From: Apostichopus japonicus
Lineage: Eukaryota > Echinodermata > Holothuroidea > Aspidochirotida > Stichopodidae
Assembly (NCBI RefSeq): GCF_037975245.1
Contig: NC_092577.1
Location: forward strand, 23,648,398-23,712,397
Length of the DNA stretch: 64,000 nt
Direction of reading: 5' to 3'
The notes under the pieces were generated by a model, which saw only the letters and a list, made by a program, of their open reading frames with translations, did not search any database and had not been told where the DNA came from. Made by a program: the position numbers and the translations under genes. Of this stretch, positions 33,311 through 43,822 are shown piece after piece (within the stretch, counting starts at the first letter, position 1; each line of letters begins with the position of its first letter).

Positions 33311-34034
33311 ATGATACTTTTCATACAAATTTGCCCTAAAATTGGTTTAGCCCTAACATTTGTTGGGGCATCTTTTTTTTGGGGAGGGGGGCAATTTTTG
33401 GCATCCTTATTTCTAGGGGGCCTTGAAATATTTGGGCCCTGAAAACCTGTCTGCAACAAAGGCCTGCACATCTGGTCATTATTCCCTAACTAAATATCAC
33501 ATGTATGACCTGGGAGTGTTCATAGCTGTAAATATAGTGAGGGCATCATCACAAAGGTAGAATAGCCTAGTATGTATGTGATAACTGGAACAGAATGTTG
33601 GACAGATTTCAATCTGTAGTTGTAGTAACCATAATCCAATGTGGAAATCCTGATCAGCCCCAAGTGTATTAAAATCATCTAGTGGAATGAATCCCTACCA
33701 TGATGTAATTAGCTGTAACAAGATATCATAACTCATGGCAAATATTGATTTCTCTCAAAAATACACGGAACCAGTGCACCATTTAGCTCTGTTGTTTCAT
33801 TTATACTCTGCTATTATTTATATCATCAAAAATAGTATTACTTGTAGTGAATACAATGTACTGTAAATTGATTTGAAAAATAATTTAAGAAATTATTTAT
33901 TTTGATTCCTTCGTTGGTGGGGTATATTTCTTTGTTGGTCACTCAGGGCCATCATGGTGGATCAGCCACCCCTCCCATTTTCTGAAACTGGAAAGCGCTG
34001 TATATTGAATACAAATACCTTAATATCTTTGCAG
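33311..34034. other. Non-coding, putative intron remainder
   Basis: If the flanking exons are real this is the 3' part of their intron; it ends in TATCTTTGCAG at 34034. No other feature was seen beyond a T/G-rich run near 33371-33391. Confidence 0.4.
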
Positions 34035-34160
34035 GTTACAGACTTGTCAGACGTGCCAGTTTATATCCAGGTGACAGAGGATGAAGGTGTTCCAGAGTAC
34101 ACTGTGATAGTGGAAACCTTGGAAGTAGCTACTTCGAAAAGTTTGCGAACAATGTCCTAA
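34035..34160 (+). CDS. Possible terminal exon of the same host gene
   Basis: After a good acceptor (TCTTTGCAG|GTT) the frame reads VTDLSDVPVYIQVTEDEG... and ends ...KSLRTMS with TAA at 34158-34160. At 41 codons it is in phase with the exon at 32741-32829. An AATAAA polyadenylation signal follows at 34257-34262, which fits a last exon. The acidic, beta-strand-like text is protein-like, but I cannot name it. A short frame by chance, or an old retrogene piece, remains possible. Confidence 0.45.
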   Translation, partial: VTDLSDVPVYIQVTEDEGVPEYTVIVETLEVATSKSLRTMS

Positions 34161-34256
34161 ATATGGCATTTGAGCCTTTGCTGAAGAAAACCCTTCAGTT
34201 TTTAAAAAAAAATCATTTTGAATGTTGATGATACTACACCAGCAGATAAATCAGTC

Positions 34257-34262
34257 AATAAA
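34257..34262 (+). promoter_or_regulatory. Candidate polyadenylation signal AATAAA
   Basis: A canonical AATAAA hexamer about 97 bases after the stop of the putative terminal exon. Such hexamers are common in AT-rich DNA; only position supports it. Confidence 0.35.
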
Positions 34263-34479
34263 ATTCTGGAGAAACTAAACATGCAAATGGGTAAAAAATG
34301 ATGGCCTAATTACTGCTCCAGGCACCTACCATTTTTTGTACAGTTTTTTTGGCTCAAACTGTCATGACATTTATAACATAGAATACTGCCTATCATTTGG
34401 CACTAGCATATATGAGTCAAAATAGGCGTTATAAAAAGGTGTTATAAAACTGTAACTAACTTGCAAAAAATAAGTCGTT

Positions 34480-36110
34480 GAAACCTATGCGATCAAGGTG
34501 GCGTGTGTGAGTGTGTGTGGGTATGTGTGTGTGTGTGATGTGACAGCTTGATCGTAAACATGATATCTCAACAATGACATGTTGGATCAATGTCATATTG
34601 GACTGGTGATGTGTAGATGGTCCCTATTGTTTTTGTTCTCCATCACATGAATATTAATAAGTGGGCAGGGTTTAAAGTAAAATTCTTAAAATGTCAATAT
34701 CTTTGCAACGGTATGTCCGATCTGCTTCATACTTGGTATGGTGATGTAAGTGGTTCATTGTCACATGACAATGGAATTCCATCTAATTAATATTCATGAG
34801 TAGGTGGGGCTTAATCCTTAATTGCTAGAAATAGCTTGTAAACCTGAAATCTTAAAATTAAATGTTGACTGTAATTTTGAACTAGTAGATGCTCCATGAT
34901 TAGTAGATGTGCCCTATTGTTTTTGTTGTTCATGACATGAATATTAATGAGTAGGCAGCAATTAAAGTGAAATTCTTAAAATGTCAATAACTTTGCAACG
35001 GTATAACCGATCATCTACATACTTTGTAGATTGGTGGTGGATAATAATAGTTACATTTTCATATGAAAATAACTTGTAACCTCATTAATATTCATGTGTT
35101 TGTGGGCCATATAGCATTTGTTGTCCCTCATTCCTAAACTCCTGTCATTCGTCACAATTGACATGTTTTCCTGGTTCCTGGGAGCTTGCTGATCTTATCT
35201 ATATTTGTTTTGCTTTATAAAACCATGAAATTGGCTAGCCAGACCATTAAAGGAGTAGTCCAGTGACAAATTAAACTGGACTGAAAAAAAGTAACCTTTG
35301 CAAGTTGGCATATGTGTATGTTGTGATGAGTTAGCATGTTTGTATGTGTTGATCAAGTTGGCATGTGTGTATATGTATGTTGCATAAATAGCTGGCTCAG
35401 ACAATTAAAGGGATAGTCTATAGTGAAAATAGGAATGAACTAAATAATCTGGTATTACATGTACCTATAGAGTACAGGGAAATCTTATGTGAGTGGGGTA
35501 GATTAATGTGTTGGTAGTAAGGTGTGAAACTGGTAAAATCTGATGGGTGGGGGGGGGGTTGTCAGATGATTAGGGTGATGTTGGGGTCAGGGTTGTAGGA
35601 TGGTAGGTGAGGCTGCAGGTGGTATGATGGTAAGGGTTCCGCTCTGGGTTGGGGATATGGGTTGTGTCGTATGATCCCCATGTGTTTGTCTGGAGAGGGG
35701 GTGTGGGGTGATGAAATGCCTAGGGTCAACTATATCACTTTTTTTTCAACTTTATATGTACACATCAATAAAGGCATTAATTTTTGGTTTTGTTTACGAT
35801 GGCCCGGTAATCTACAGTTTAGCATGTTTACAAGTGTATGTGTAATCTTAAAAACAATATATTTAATTACTGTAAATATATTGAATAACTTGTAGATATG
35901 CTACATTATCATTACATGGACCTCATTGTTTTTGTTGTCCAGTACATGAATATGTGGGTGGGGCTTGTAATCAAATTCTTAAAATGACGATATTTTTTCA
36001 AATATATGTCTGATCACCTTCATACTTCGTAGGTTGGTACAGTAGTGCCACATGAAACTGAAATTTCATTTATATTCATGAGTGCAACTGACAACTTTAT
36101 GTCTGATCAG
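34480..36110. repeat. Diverged repeat array related to the AGGTCA-type element
   Basis: A left-end-like segment (CCTATGCGATCAAGGTGGCGTGTGTGAG and a (TG)n run at 34488-34540) is followed by modules beginning CCTATTGTTTTTGTT.TCCA..ACATGAATATTAAT at about 34622, 34912 and 35930. Each is followed by a CAACGGTAT..CCGATC..CATACTT segment (about 34700, 34995, 35995). Around 35230-35420 a second short segment (CAGAC.ATTAAAGG..TAGTC) is duplicated. No genes. Confidence 0.5.
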
Positions 36111-36449
36111 CTTCAGTTGTCTGGCAATAAGTACAATACAGGTATATAACAATAAGAAATTCTGACTTATATTATTTCATAAACTCTCATCGGCATCAGA
36201 ACCACTAAACCTTTGGGTTTTCTGGCTCTTCAATTACTGATGAAATCAGACACTCTTTTGTACTTATTATTGAGGCGAAGCATATGTAGTGTTTAAGAGA
36301 AAATATAAAATGTGATTCCAAGTTAATACAGAAATTCTTGCTTTCTTTATTTTATGTTTAAATTTAATGTGTGGTTATTTTCATGTGAGAGGGCTTGATG
36401 GTCTAGCAGTGGTTAAGGCCCAATCAGGTTTTATATCCAAGAATTGTTT

Positions 36450-36519
36450 CCACCAGTTAGCTCAACAGACAGCTTTGTACCTATAAGGGAGTTGTCGCAG
36501 GTTCGAATCCGTGGTGGGT
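36450..36519 (+). tRNA. tRNA-like sequence, probably a SINE head or pseudo-tRNA
   Basis: About 70 bp with an A-box-like TTAGCTCAACAGA (36457-36469) and a perfect B box GGTTCGAATCC (36500-36510) at tRNA spacing. The ends CCACCA and TGGTGG can pair as an acceptor stem. The T-stem pairs poorly and no clear anticodon loop forms, so this is not a functional tRNA by eye. A tRNA-derived SINE promoter is likely. Confidence 0.45.
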
Positions 36520-36579
36520 CATATAAAACTAGTATAGACATACTACTTTTATCCATGGGCAAGACTAACTAGATTAGTC

Positions 36580-36900
36580 AAGTAACTGCTGGACTAATCA
36601 TTTAGGTCGCTTGACAAAAGCCTGGTCGATAGAGCATCATTGAATGACTAGCAAAAACTGTTCATGTGACTAATTGAATTAGTCAATTGACATCTTGACT
36701 AATCGTTTAGGTCGCTTGACTAAAGCCTGGTCGATAGAGGCATAATTGAATGACTAGTAAAAACTGGTCATGTGACCAGGCTTACTTAGTCATATGACCA
36801 GAACTATTTGGTCACTGGACCAAAATTTAGTCAAGTGACTAGAATTAATTGGTCGATAGAAGCATTGTCTGGACTAATGTACTCTAGTCATCTTGACTAG
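36580..36900 (+). repeat. Direct repeats of a GACTAATCRTTTAGGTCGCTTGAC unit
   Basis: A unit of about 110 bp (ACTAATC.TTTAGGTCGCTTGAC.AAAGCCTGGTCGATAGAG...GAATGACTAG.AAAAACTG) occurs near 36592-36665 and again near 36700-36770. It is followed by shorter GTCA..TGACTAG variants to about 36900. Confidence 0.6.
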
Positions 36901-37139
36901 ATTATGTTTACAGTGTATATGTCAATTTAAATCGGTAGAAGTCAATTTCAGGTGCTGGAAACTGGTATATGTCGATTTAAATCGGTATAAGTCGATCTCC
37001 CATGATTTCAGACTGATGGCCATAGGACAGAGCCATTTATTGGCGTCTCAAAAGCCGTCTCACTCAAATTCGGCCGTCTTTCATTTCGATCTAGCCGTCT
37101 CAAAGACGGCGAGACGCATCACTAGCTAAGACCCTGCAC

Positions 37140-38440
37140 TGGGTAGCCCTTAGTAAGTGCATGATCCCTATTGTTTTTCATAGAGTTGAAAGGTCATTTG
37201 AGGTCAAAGTCTGAAAACCTTGTAAGCACAATATCTCAAGGAGTAAAAGTTTTTGGAATTTCAAACTTAGTATGTGGGTAGCCCTTAGTGAGTAGATGGT
37301 CTCTATCTTTTTTGTAAGCACTGTATCTCAAGAAGTACAAGATGCTTCAACTTGAACATTAGACTGTGGGTTGACCTGGGATAGCAGATGATCCCAACTC
37401 TTTTTCATGGAGATCAAAGGTCATTTAGGGTCACCAGAGGTCAAAGTCGAAAAGCCATGTAAACATGATATCTCAAGAAGTAGACAATGCATGAACTTTA
37501 AACTTGGTGTGTTGATAGTAATATCTATCGTTTTTCATGGAGGTGAAAGGTCATTTGGGGTCAGCAGAGGTCAAAAGTTCAAAAACTTGTAAGCACGATA
37601 TCTGAAGAAGTAAAAGATGCTTGAACTTTTAACTTGGTGTGTTGATAGTAATATCTATCGTTTTTCATGGAGGTGAAAGGTCATTTGGGGTCAGCAGAGG
37701 TCAAAAGTTCAAAAACTTGTAAGCACGATATCTGAAGAAGTAAAAGATGCTTGAACTTTTAACTTAGTGTCGATAGCCCTTGGTGAGCAGGTAATCCCTA
37801 TGAATTTATGGGAGCCAAAGGTCATTTAAGGTCACCAGAGGTCAAAAGCTGAAAACCATGTAAACACGATATCTCAAATAGTAAAGTTGACTTGAGCTTG
37901 AAACATAGTATGTTGGTAACCAGAGGTCAAAGGCTGAAAACAATAACTCCCATTGACAAGGTCCGACATGTTTTTTGTTTAGAAATATGCTCATTTTAGG
38001 AGATACAGGGCAAAGAAAAAAATGTTTATATATGATAGAGCTCTGTGTGCTCTATAGACGAAACCAACTGCCACTTCGATCGGACACCTGCTTCTTAAGT
38101 TATGAGGTGCATAACAATTTTAAGATGGAGTGCACATCATCAAGGGGAAAAATTTTCATAAAAACCTAACGCCATCCAAGGTCGTGTATGGGCAAAAATA
38201 TGCTCACTTACGTTAATTTTTGCAACAACTTCCAGTGACGAAGTCTGACATGGCTGATATATTGGGACATATTGTGAATGAAGTAGGGGCACGTTTTCTA
38301 AAATAACCGTCATGTGATCCATGGTCACCAAAGGTCAATTATGGGTTAAAATGTGTTTTTTGCAATAACTTGTGAAACTACCATTGACAGGTTTCGACAT
38401 AGCTGATATTTTGGGGGCAATACGTGTGGAACTCCAACTG
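37140..38440 (+). repeat. AGGTCA-rich tandem repeat region
   Basis: Successive modules of about 120-150 bp contain GAGTAGATG..CCCTATTGTTTTTCATGGAG.TGAAAGGTCATTTGGGGTCA and then ACTTGTAAGCACGATATCTCAAGAAGTA. The last part (38214-38440) resembles the CAATAACTCCCAGTGCC module of the element at 13905. Two modules are essentially identical (37501-37630 and 37631-37760). Confidence 0.7.
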
Positions 38441-38462
38441 ATGGGGTCCGACATGGTTTTTC

Positions 38463-38741
38463 ATGTTTTTTGAAAGTCTACACCGTGATTATATCCACGG
38501 TGGCCTTGTAAGGGTTAGTGACCTTATGTACGATGTACTCCCAGTTGCTATACCTGCTCTGGCAGTCCATGAGTCCATCATTCTTTATAATACTGACAAT
38601 CCGATTTCAATCGATGATGTTGAAGATTTCCTTCACTTCATTTTGGCTGCACTACCCGTTGCATGGGTTTGGGTTAACACTTTCTATTCATCCGACAAAA
38701 ATGTCTCCTCACAACCTTACCCTGATCCTATTACCCTGATC
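38463..38741 (+). pseudogene. Possible C-terminal tail of an upstream LINE-C copy
   Basis: An open frame (38463-38750) reads ...LVRVSDLMYDVLPVAIPALAVHE... without a recognised domain. It ends in a short duplicated tail (TACCCTGATCCTAT twice near 38721-38741) and then abuts the 5S upstream spacer. LINE 3' ends often carry short tandem repeats, and another LINE starts on the far side of the 5S gene, so a LINE tail is a reasonable but unproven reading. Confidence 0.3.
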
Positions 38742-38761
38742 CTACATTGACCTCTTCTAAT

Positions 38762-38878
38762 GTCTACGGCCATATCACGTGACTATACCGGTTCTCGTCC
38801 GATCACCGACGTCAAGGAACGTAGAGCGCAGTGAGAACTTGGATGGGTGACCGCCTGGGAATACTGGGTGCCGTAGGC
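38762..38878 (+). rRNA. 5S ribosomal RNA gene copy, isolated and slightly diverged
   Basis: This 117-bp sequence runs GTCTACGGCCATATCACGTG to GCCGTAGGC and is followed by TTTTC. It keeps GGTTCTCGTCCGATCACC and TTGGATGGGTGACCGCC. Differences from the copy at 13646 include CAAGGAAC for CAAGCAAC and GTGAGAACTT for GTCAGTACTT, which would weaken conserved positions. It retains about 18 bp of 5S upstream spacer (ACATTGACCTCTTCTAAT) and about 20 bp of downstream spacer (TTTTCTTTTCATAATTGAT) before LINE-like sequence on both sides. Confidence 0.85.
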
Positions 38879-38889
38879 TTTTCTTTTCA

Positions 38890-39960
38890 TAATTGATTAA
38901 CACTATGGCGATAATAAATTTAAATAGCCTACATTGCATCAAGAGCATCATGGCTGCTGTTAGTCGAGACACGTCCATACGGCTTCACCTAGATTGTAGT
39001 GTGGTAAAGTCAGTTCTTTTGAAGGAAAAGTGCATAGATCCAGGAGAACATCTAACGGCGGTTGAAGAACACCCTGGTAGAGTATGGGATGTGACATTCA
39101 ACACAGTAGATTTGAATAAATTTTGGCCTGCTCTGTCGAGCGTAGTCTGCTGCACTGCAAAAACATAGCGGTTGCACGACGCTCGTTATGGTTTTGCACG
39201 TAACGTATGAATCGGGGGACAACGTGGTGAGGTATATACTAGGCTGTTACGGTAAAGTTGTGAGTGGTCGTTTCCTCACACTTCTCGACTATCCACATGT
39301 ATTTAATGGGATTCGGCAGTACCAGGTTGAAATCACAAAAGATATCCGTTCATGATTAAGACTTGGTGGAAGGAACTGTTGGGCGAGATATATAGGCCAG
39401 TCCAAAACTTGCTTGAAATGTGGAGCAAACGGACATGAAGCAAAACACTGTGACCAGATAACTGCTGTGACTGTGTGCTACAACTGTCATGAAATTGGCC
39501 ATACAGCAAAGCAATGTGTCACTGAAGTTAAATACACCGTATGCGAAAAGTTGGGGGACACCTCTCGTAGCTGCCCAATTTCCTTTGGAAACAAAATCAG
39601 CCCTACCGCCAGAGCCTGAATCAAGGGGTCTGCTGTCGTGCAACAGGAGGCAACGATTGCGGAAGAAACTGACGAGCCAACGGCAAAAGTATCTGACGGC
39701 AACACCAATGCCAAAACGGTTGATACACAAGGTATGACACAGGACCTAGAGAATAAAGAAGAAAGTCAAATAATCAACGGACGGTGACACAAATTTGTTC
39801 GAGAACACAGAGGTTATGGAGACAATGTCAATAGCAAATCGAACCTCGGGAAGTATCTAATAGCGGAAGGAGAGAGTCTAAACTTCACTTGAAATATCGC
39901 CGCAAGAGGACAGCGTTAATGGGTTAAGAGGACAAGGGTTAACGCTTTCCGTCCCAGCTT
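38890..39960 (+). pseudogene. LINE-C ORF1 remnant (CCHC protein)
   Basis: An opening frame from about 38893 (MAIINLNSLHCIKS.., GRVWDVTFNTVD) passes through frame changes near 39170 and 39355. Zinc knuckles follow at 39411-39585: CLKCGANGHEAKHC, CYNCHEIGHTAKQC and a damaged third (CEKLGDTSRSC). The order RRM-like, QVEITKDI, knuckles mirrors LINE-A ORF1, so this is a relative of a different family. It begins about 30 bp after the 5S gene. A foldback insertion interrupts the LINE downstream. Confidence 0.6.
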
Positions 39961-40326
39961 AAGACCCAAATGAAAAAGTGTCTCAAACCTGAGGCAGTCA
40001 AAAGACCAGAAAGATCCACGTCAAGTCTTCGCTTCCCCACCGATGATCCAAAAGATAGTGTGAAAATGTCACAACTTTTTCTACAGGATGAGCCATGGCA
40101 CTCATGTAAAAGTAAAGGGGTGCCCGGACGCGATTTTTTTTTCACAAACGGGTTTGCAAGTGTGCGTAAATGTGCGTCGGAAAAGTTACGTCATCACCAT
40201 AGAAACCTTCACTTCGAGGTTCTGCATCCATTTGCTGCAACGAAGTTATACCTGTTCAAAATTACCCGTAGCTTTTCGTGCATAAATTTGGATATGTTTG
40301 CAATTGGTTTAGACCTATGTAATGTG

Positions 40327-40475
40327 CTTTTTACGTGATCCGCCATGCGGGATAGAAAACGTCACGGCAAAACGGCACTACCGAACCATCCCATTCTGAA
40401 AAACGAAACCCAGGTCAAGCGAGCCAAAAAAACAACATACGCCCACCGACCTGCAGCGACCAAAAACGCCCTATT
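40327..40475 (-). mobile_element. LINE-A 3'-end fragment
   Basis: On the minus strand it ends ...CACGTAAAAAGC and shares the ATCCCGCATGGCGGATCACGT-type terminal hairpin and upstream 3' UTR with the LINE-A 3' end at 9185-9304. It is heavily 5'-truncated. Confidence 0.75.
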
Positions 40476-40610
40476 TAGTACACTAGTATTGTATGATCTA
40501 CTTTGATCGAAGTTTTCTGTGAAGGCATTAATCGATAACATCGCACATTGGAAGTTTCGTAGAGGGTACATCACACATGCGCTGTAGGCCTATATGTATT
40601 ATAACTATGT

Positions 40611-41062
40611 ACACAGTGCAGTGACGGAAATATATCATACTATACTGTTTTGCGTAAATTTACTGGCGTCGTGAAGTTGCTTTTAGTGTAGGCCTACCCA
40701 TTCCACGAAACGAATTCTGATTTCAATAGAACGGCTCACGAATCGTGGATAACGTAAACACGAACCAAACAAGGTAGCGTATGTATCGTAAGTGAGGTCA
40801 ACATGTAATCCAAGCATTAAACTCTGTGCACAGTGCAGTGTCGGAAATATATCACATCTATACACTATACTGTTTTGCGTATATTCACTCAAGACTCATG
40901 AACTCGCGTCGTGAAGTTGCTTTTAGTGTAGGCCTACCCATTCCACGAAACGAATTCTGATTTCAATAGAACGGCTCACGAATCGTGGATAACGTAAACA
41001 CGAACCAAATAGAATGTAGCGTATGTATCATAAGTGAGGTCAACATGTAATCCAAGCATTAA
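40611..41062 (+). repeat. Tandem duplication, two units of about 220-240 bp
   Basis: CACAGTGCAGTG.CGGAAATATATCA to GAGGTCAACATGTAATCCAAGCATTAAA occurs at about 40611-40820 and 40829-41062. A core of over 90 bp (GTCGTGAAGTTGCTTTTAGTG...) at 40669 and 40909 is nearly identical, so the duplication is recent. The second unit has extra bases (CTCAAGACTCATGAACTCG). Confidence 0.75.
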
Positions 41063-41343
41063 AAGTAAAGTTAGGGCGTTTGAAGGGAAACCCCTTAACT
41101 AGACTCAATCAAGTGTCAGTGTGTAACCCAGTATGTCTTCGAACTTCCAAGCGATGGTTATTATTTATGCTGACGTCACGAGCAATCTGATTGGCTGAAA
41201 ACCCCGTAATTGCAAACCTGCTTGGGAAAAAAACTCGCCGCCGGGCACCCCTTTACTTTACATGAGTGCCATGGCTCATCCTGTAGATCTTTGGATCCTC
41301 GGTGGAGAAGCGAAGACTTGACCTGGATCTTTCTGGTCTTTTC

Positions 41344-42075
41344 TGGACATTTTTTCTGAGTATCACATTGAAAGAGCACTTGCTTAACGCCCACCCAAAG
41401 CTGAAACCGTCAGAGTACCAATGTGCTAGGAAGTCATGTAAGAATACGTGTAAGTACCCCCAGGAATGGATCTTGCATATGGCTGATGAGAACCGAGAAT
41501 TTGTCAGTAAAAAGGAGATCGAATGTATTGACAGGTATTTTTTAGGAATGCCTGAACATCGGAATCTCATTGTGTCATACATCTCGTTCTGTTCTTTACT
41601 ATATCTCTCACTATGACTACTATAAACCTATCGATTGCTTGACTTAACGTTAATGGACGACGGGACAACAACAAAATGTTCAAAGACTCTACAATGGGCT
41701 AAGATATTCAATTTCTGCGAGAACTATATATGTCAGGTAGTGCTGAGTCTCAATAGTCTCAACTGTTTCAGACGTGAATGGGGTGGTCCATCAATTTTCT
41801 CCCCTACTTTTTCTAATCACTCATGTGGGGTGGGTATTGCTTTCAGTAGTAAACTGTGTTGCGTCATTTCGCAAGTAAGACACGATTCCTGTGGTCGTTG
41901 CATTTCTGCCCTCCACATAACAGCACTGTACGGGTTTGTAACATCTATGCGCCACCATTTCCGGTTTCGTTTCAACAACAAAGTTGTAGAATTGATTGAA
42001 TCTACTCGTGAGATTTTGTTGTTAAGAAAGCGACTACGCCACACTGCTACTCGGGGAAAGGTTATTGGAAGTGCT
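41344..42075 (+). pseudogene. LINE-C ORF1 end and ORF2 endonuclease start
   Basis: The frame to 41616 encodes a Cys/His-rich segment (AHPKLKPSEYQCARKSC..., WILHMADENREF). ORF2 starts near 41613 (MTTINLSIA, a stop, then LNVNGRRDNNK), the first endonuclease motif. WGGPSIFSPTFSNHSCGVGIAFSS and CNIYAP follow in shifted frames. Stops and frameshifts show it is dead. A LINE-A fragment inserted at 42076 cuts it off; no RT is seen. Confidence 0.55.
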
Positions 42076-43822
42076 TTTTAGGTGACCAGCCATGCGGGAT
42101 ACAAAACGTGACGGCCAAACGGCACTACCGAACTTTCCCATTCTTACAAACGAAAACTCAGGTCAAGCGAGCCCAAAAAGTACATACGCCCACCGACCTG
42201 CAGAGACAAAACGCCCAAGCAACCACTGAAACATTTAAAAAACTAGAAAAGCGAAACAAACGCCCCTCCCTAGCACACCACCGTCCAAAAAAAAAGGCAG
42301 CCCCAGATAAAGGGCGAAAATCGCCTTCAACCTGAAGGTGAATGTCAGACTTCACCGCCTCCAGGACTGCCTGCCACCTGGCGAATTTACCCCTTAAAAA
42401 CAACATCACATCTATTCCTCCAAACAAGTTTTTTGTTTACAACAGAACAAACACAAATAATACGCTGCAACACAGCAACTGAACAAACTGGAGGATGTAA
42501 CCCATATAAAACAAAGCCCTGTCCCACCGACCAGGAACAGTCTCCCGTTAAACGGTCGGTCCAGGTCTGAAAGCACTCCCACAAGCTTAAAACAAAGTAG
42601 CAATGCCAAAAAACATGGGCAGTACTCTCTAAGCTGTCACAGCCGGTCCTCGAGCATAGTCCATCACCCAATCGCCAGTGATACCTTTTCAGATTGGTCA
42701 CCAAGGCACCGTGTGCAATTCTCCATGCAAGATCACGGAGCCTGGAACCATTCAACCTTGAATGCACCGACCGCCATACTACGGCAGGATGACGTCCCTG
42801 TACAAAAATTGCATTCAAGGCTATATCCCGCAAGGAACTGTCAACGAGGGCCGGCCGTCACAGGTCAACAGGGGGCAACTCAATAAGAGCGGAGCAAATA
42901 ACACGCACCACTCTGCTTGGTGTGCTACTATGCGGTTCTCTGTTGCTAAAAAGCGCCGGAACCCATCGACGCAAGTGCAACCCGCCCCTAAAACGTACAA
43001 AATATGAAGAAGGCAACCCTGGGTCAGTTACCGCTACAAACAATTGCTAAATAACAAACAAGTTAATTTCCTTCCCAGATGAACCACCCCTAGTCCCCCC
43101 TTCTCCAGCTTTTGGTACAATACCGCCCCCTCCTGACAAGCTCTGTACCACCCGACCAAATGAATGAAAATATCGCCCTCTCCAACCGCACCAGGACGCG
43201 ACGCGGAATAGGGTACACCGCGCCCGGGTACCACAAGATGGGCGAAACAAAACGATTAATAACGGTGACTTTCCCCAAGATCGAAAGCCAGCGGGTGCCA
43301 AAGGTTTCGAGCCTGCTATCAAATACCTCAGCCCTCTCGTTCCACGTGACACCACAAGGTGCATCATAGCCGAACCATATACCATTAATCTTGATATTCT
43401 GATCCGACCACGATGCAGCGAATGGTAAGTCTCTGTATCACCAGGGCGAATGCCCTTTGTCTTTTCCGGATTTAACTTCGCCCGGTAGCTCTCTCAAAGA
43501 TAGATAAATCCTGCGAGAGGGCACGAAAGGAGCCCAGACTAGAAACAACACATGTGACGTCATCTGCATATTGAACGCATTTCACTTTGGCACCCCCTGG
43601 CACAACGAATGGAACAAGTCTGGAGTCCCTTTCCAAAAGACGAGAGAGGGACTCGATAAACAGAACAAAGTAATGGAATCAGAGGGCACCCCTGGCGCAC
43701 CCCCCCTCTCTACGTTAAAAACTTCCGAACAAAACCCATTTACGATAACAGAAGTGAAACTTTCCTGATACAAAACAGATATCCATTGACGAAAATTTTG
43801 GTGCATCTTAAACGTCTCCAAT
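42076..43822 (-). mobile_element. LINE-A 5'-truncated copy, minus strand
   Basis: On the minus strand it carries the ORF2 part from VNGFCSEVFNVERG through the YADD region and the C-terminal Cys/His motif to the 3' UTR, ending CACCTAAAAAGC. Similarity to the full-length element stops near 43822. Frameshifts occur at about 43385-43500, 43130, 43010 and 42410. It keeps the 7-bp segment lacking in the copy at 4359. No target duplication was found. Confidence 0.88.

Larger units (their letters stand above)
40000..41343. repeat. Foldback element with long inverted arms
   Basis: The arm at about 40000-40160 (AAAGACCAGAAAGATCCACG... CAGGATGAGCCATGGCACTC ...) matches the reverse complement of 41211-41343 with small gaps, giving inverted arms of roughly 130-160 bp around a 1-kb centre. 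The centre holds a LINE-A 3' fragment and a duplicated block. It interrupts LINE-C between its ORF1 and ORF2 parts. Open frames in the arms have no recognisable domain. Confidence 0.65.

Noticed and set aside
36388-36525. Functional tRNA gene
   Set aside because: T-stem pairing is poor and no clear anticodon stem-loop forms.
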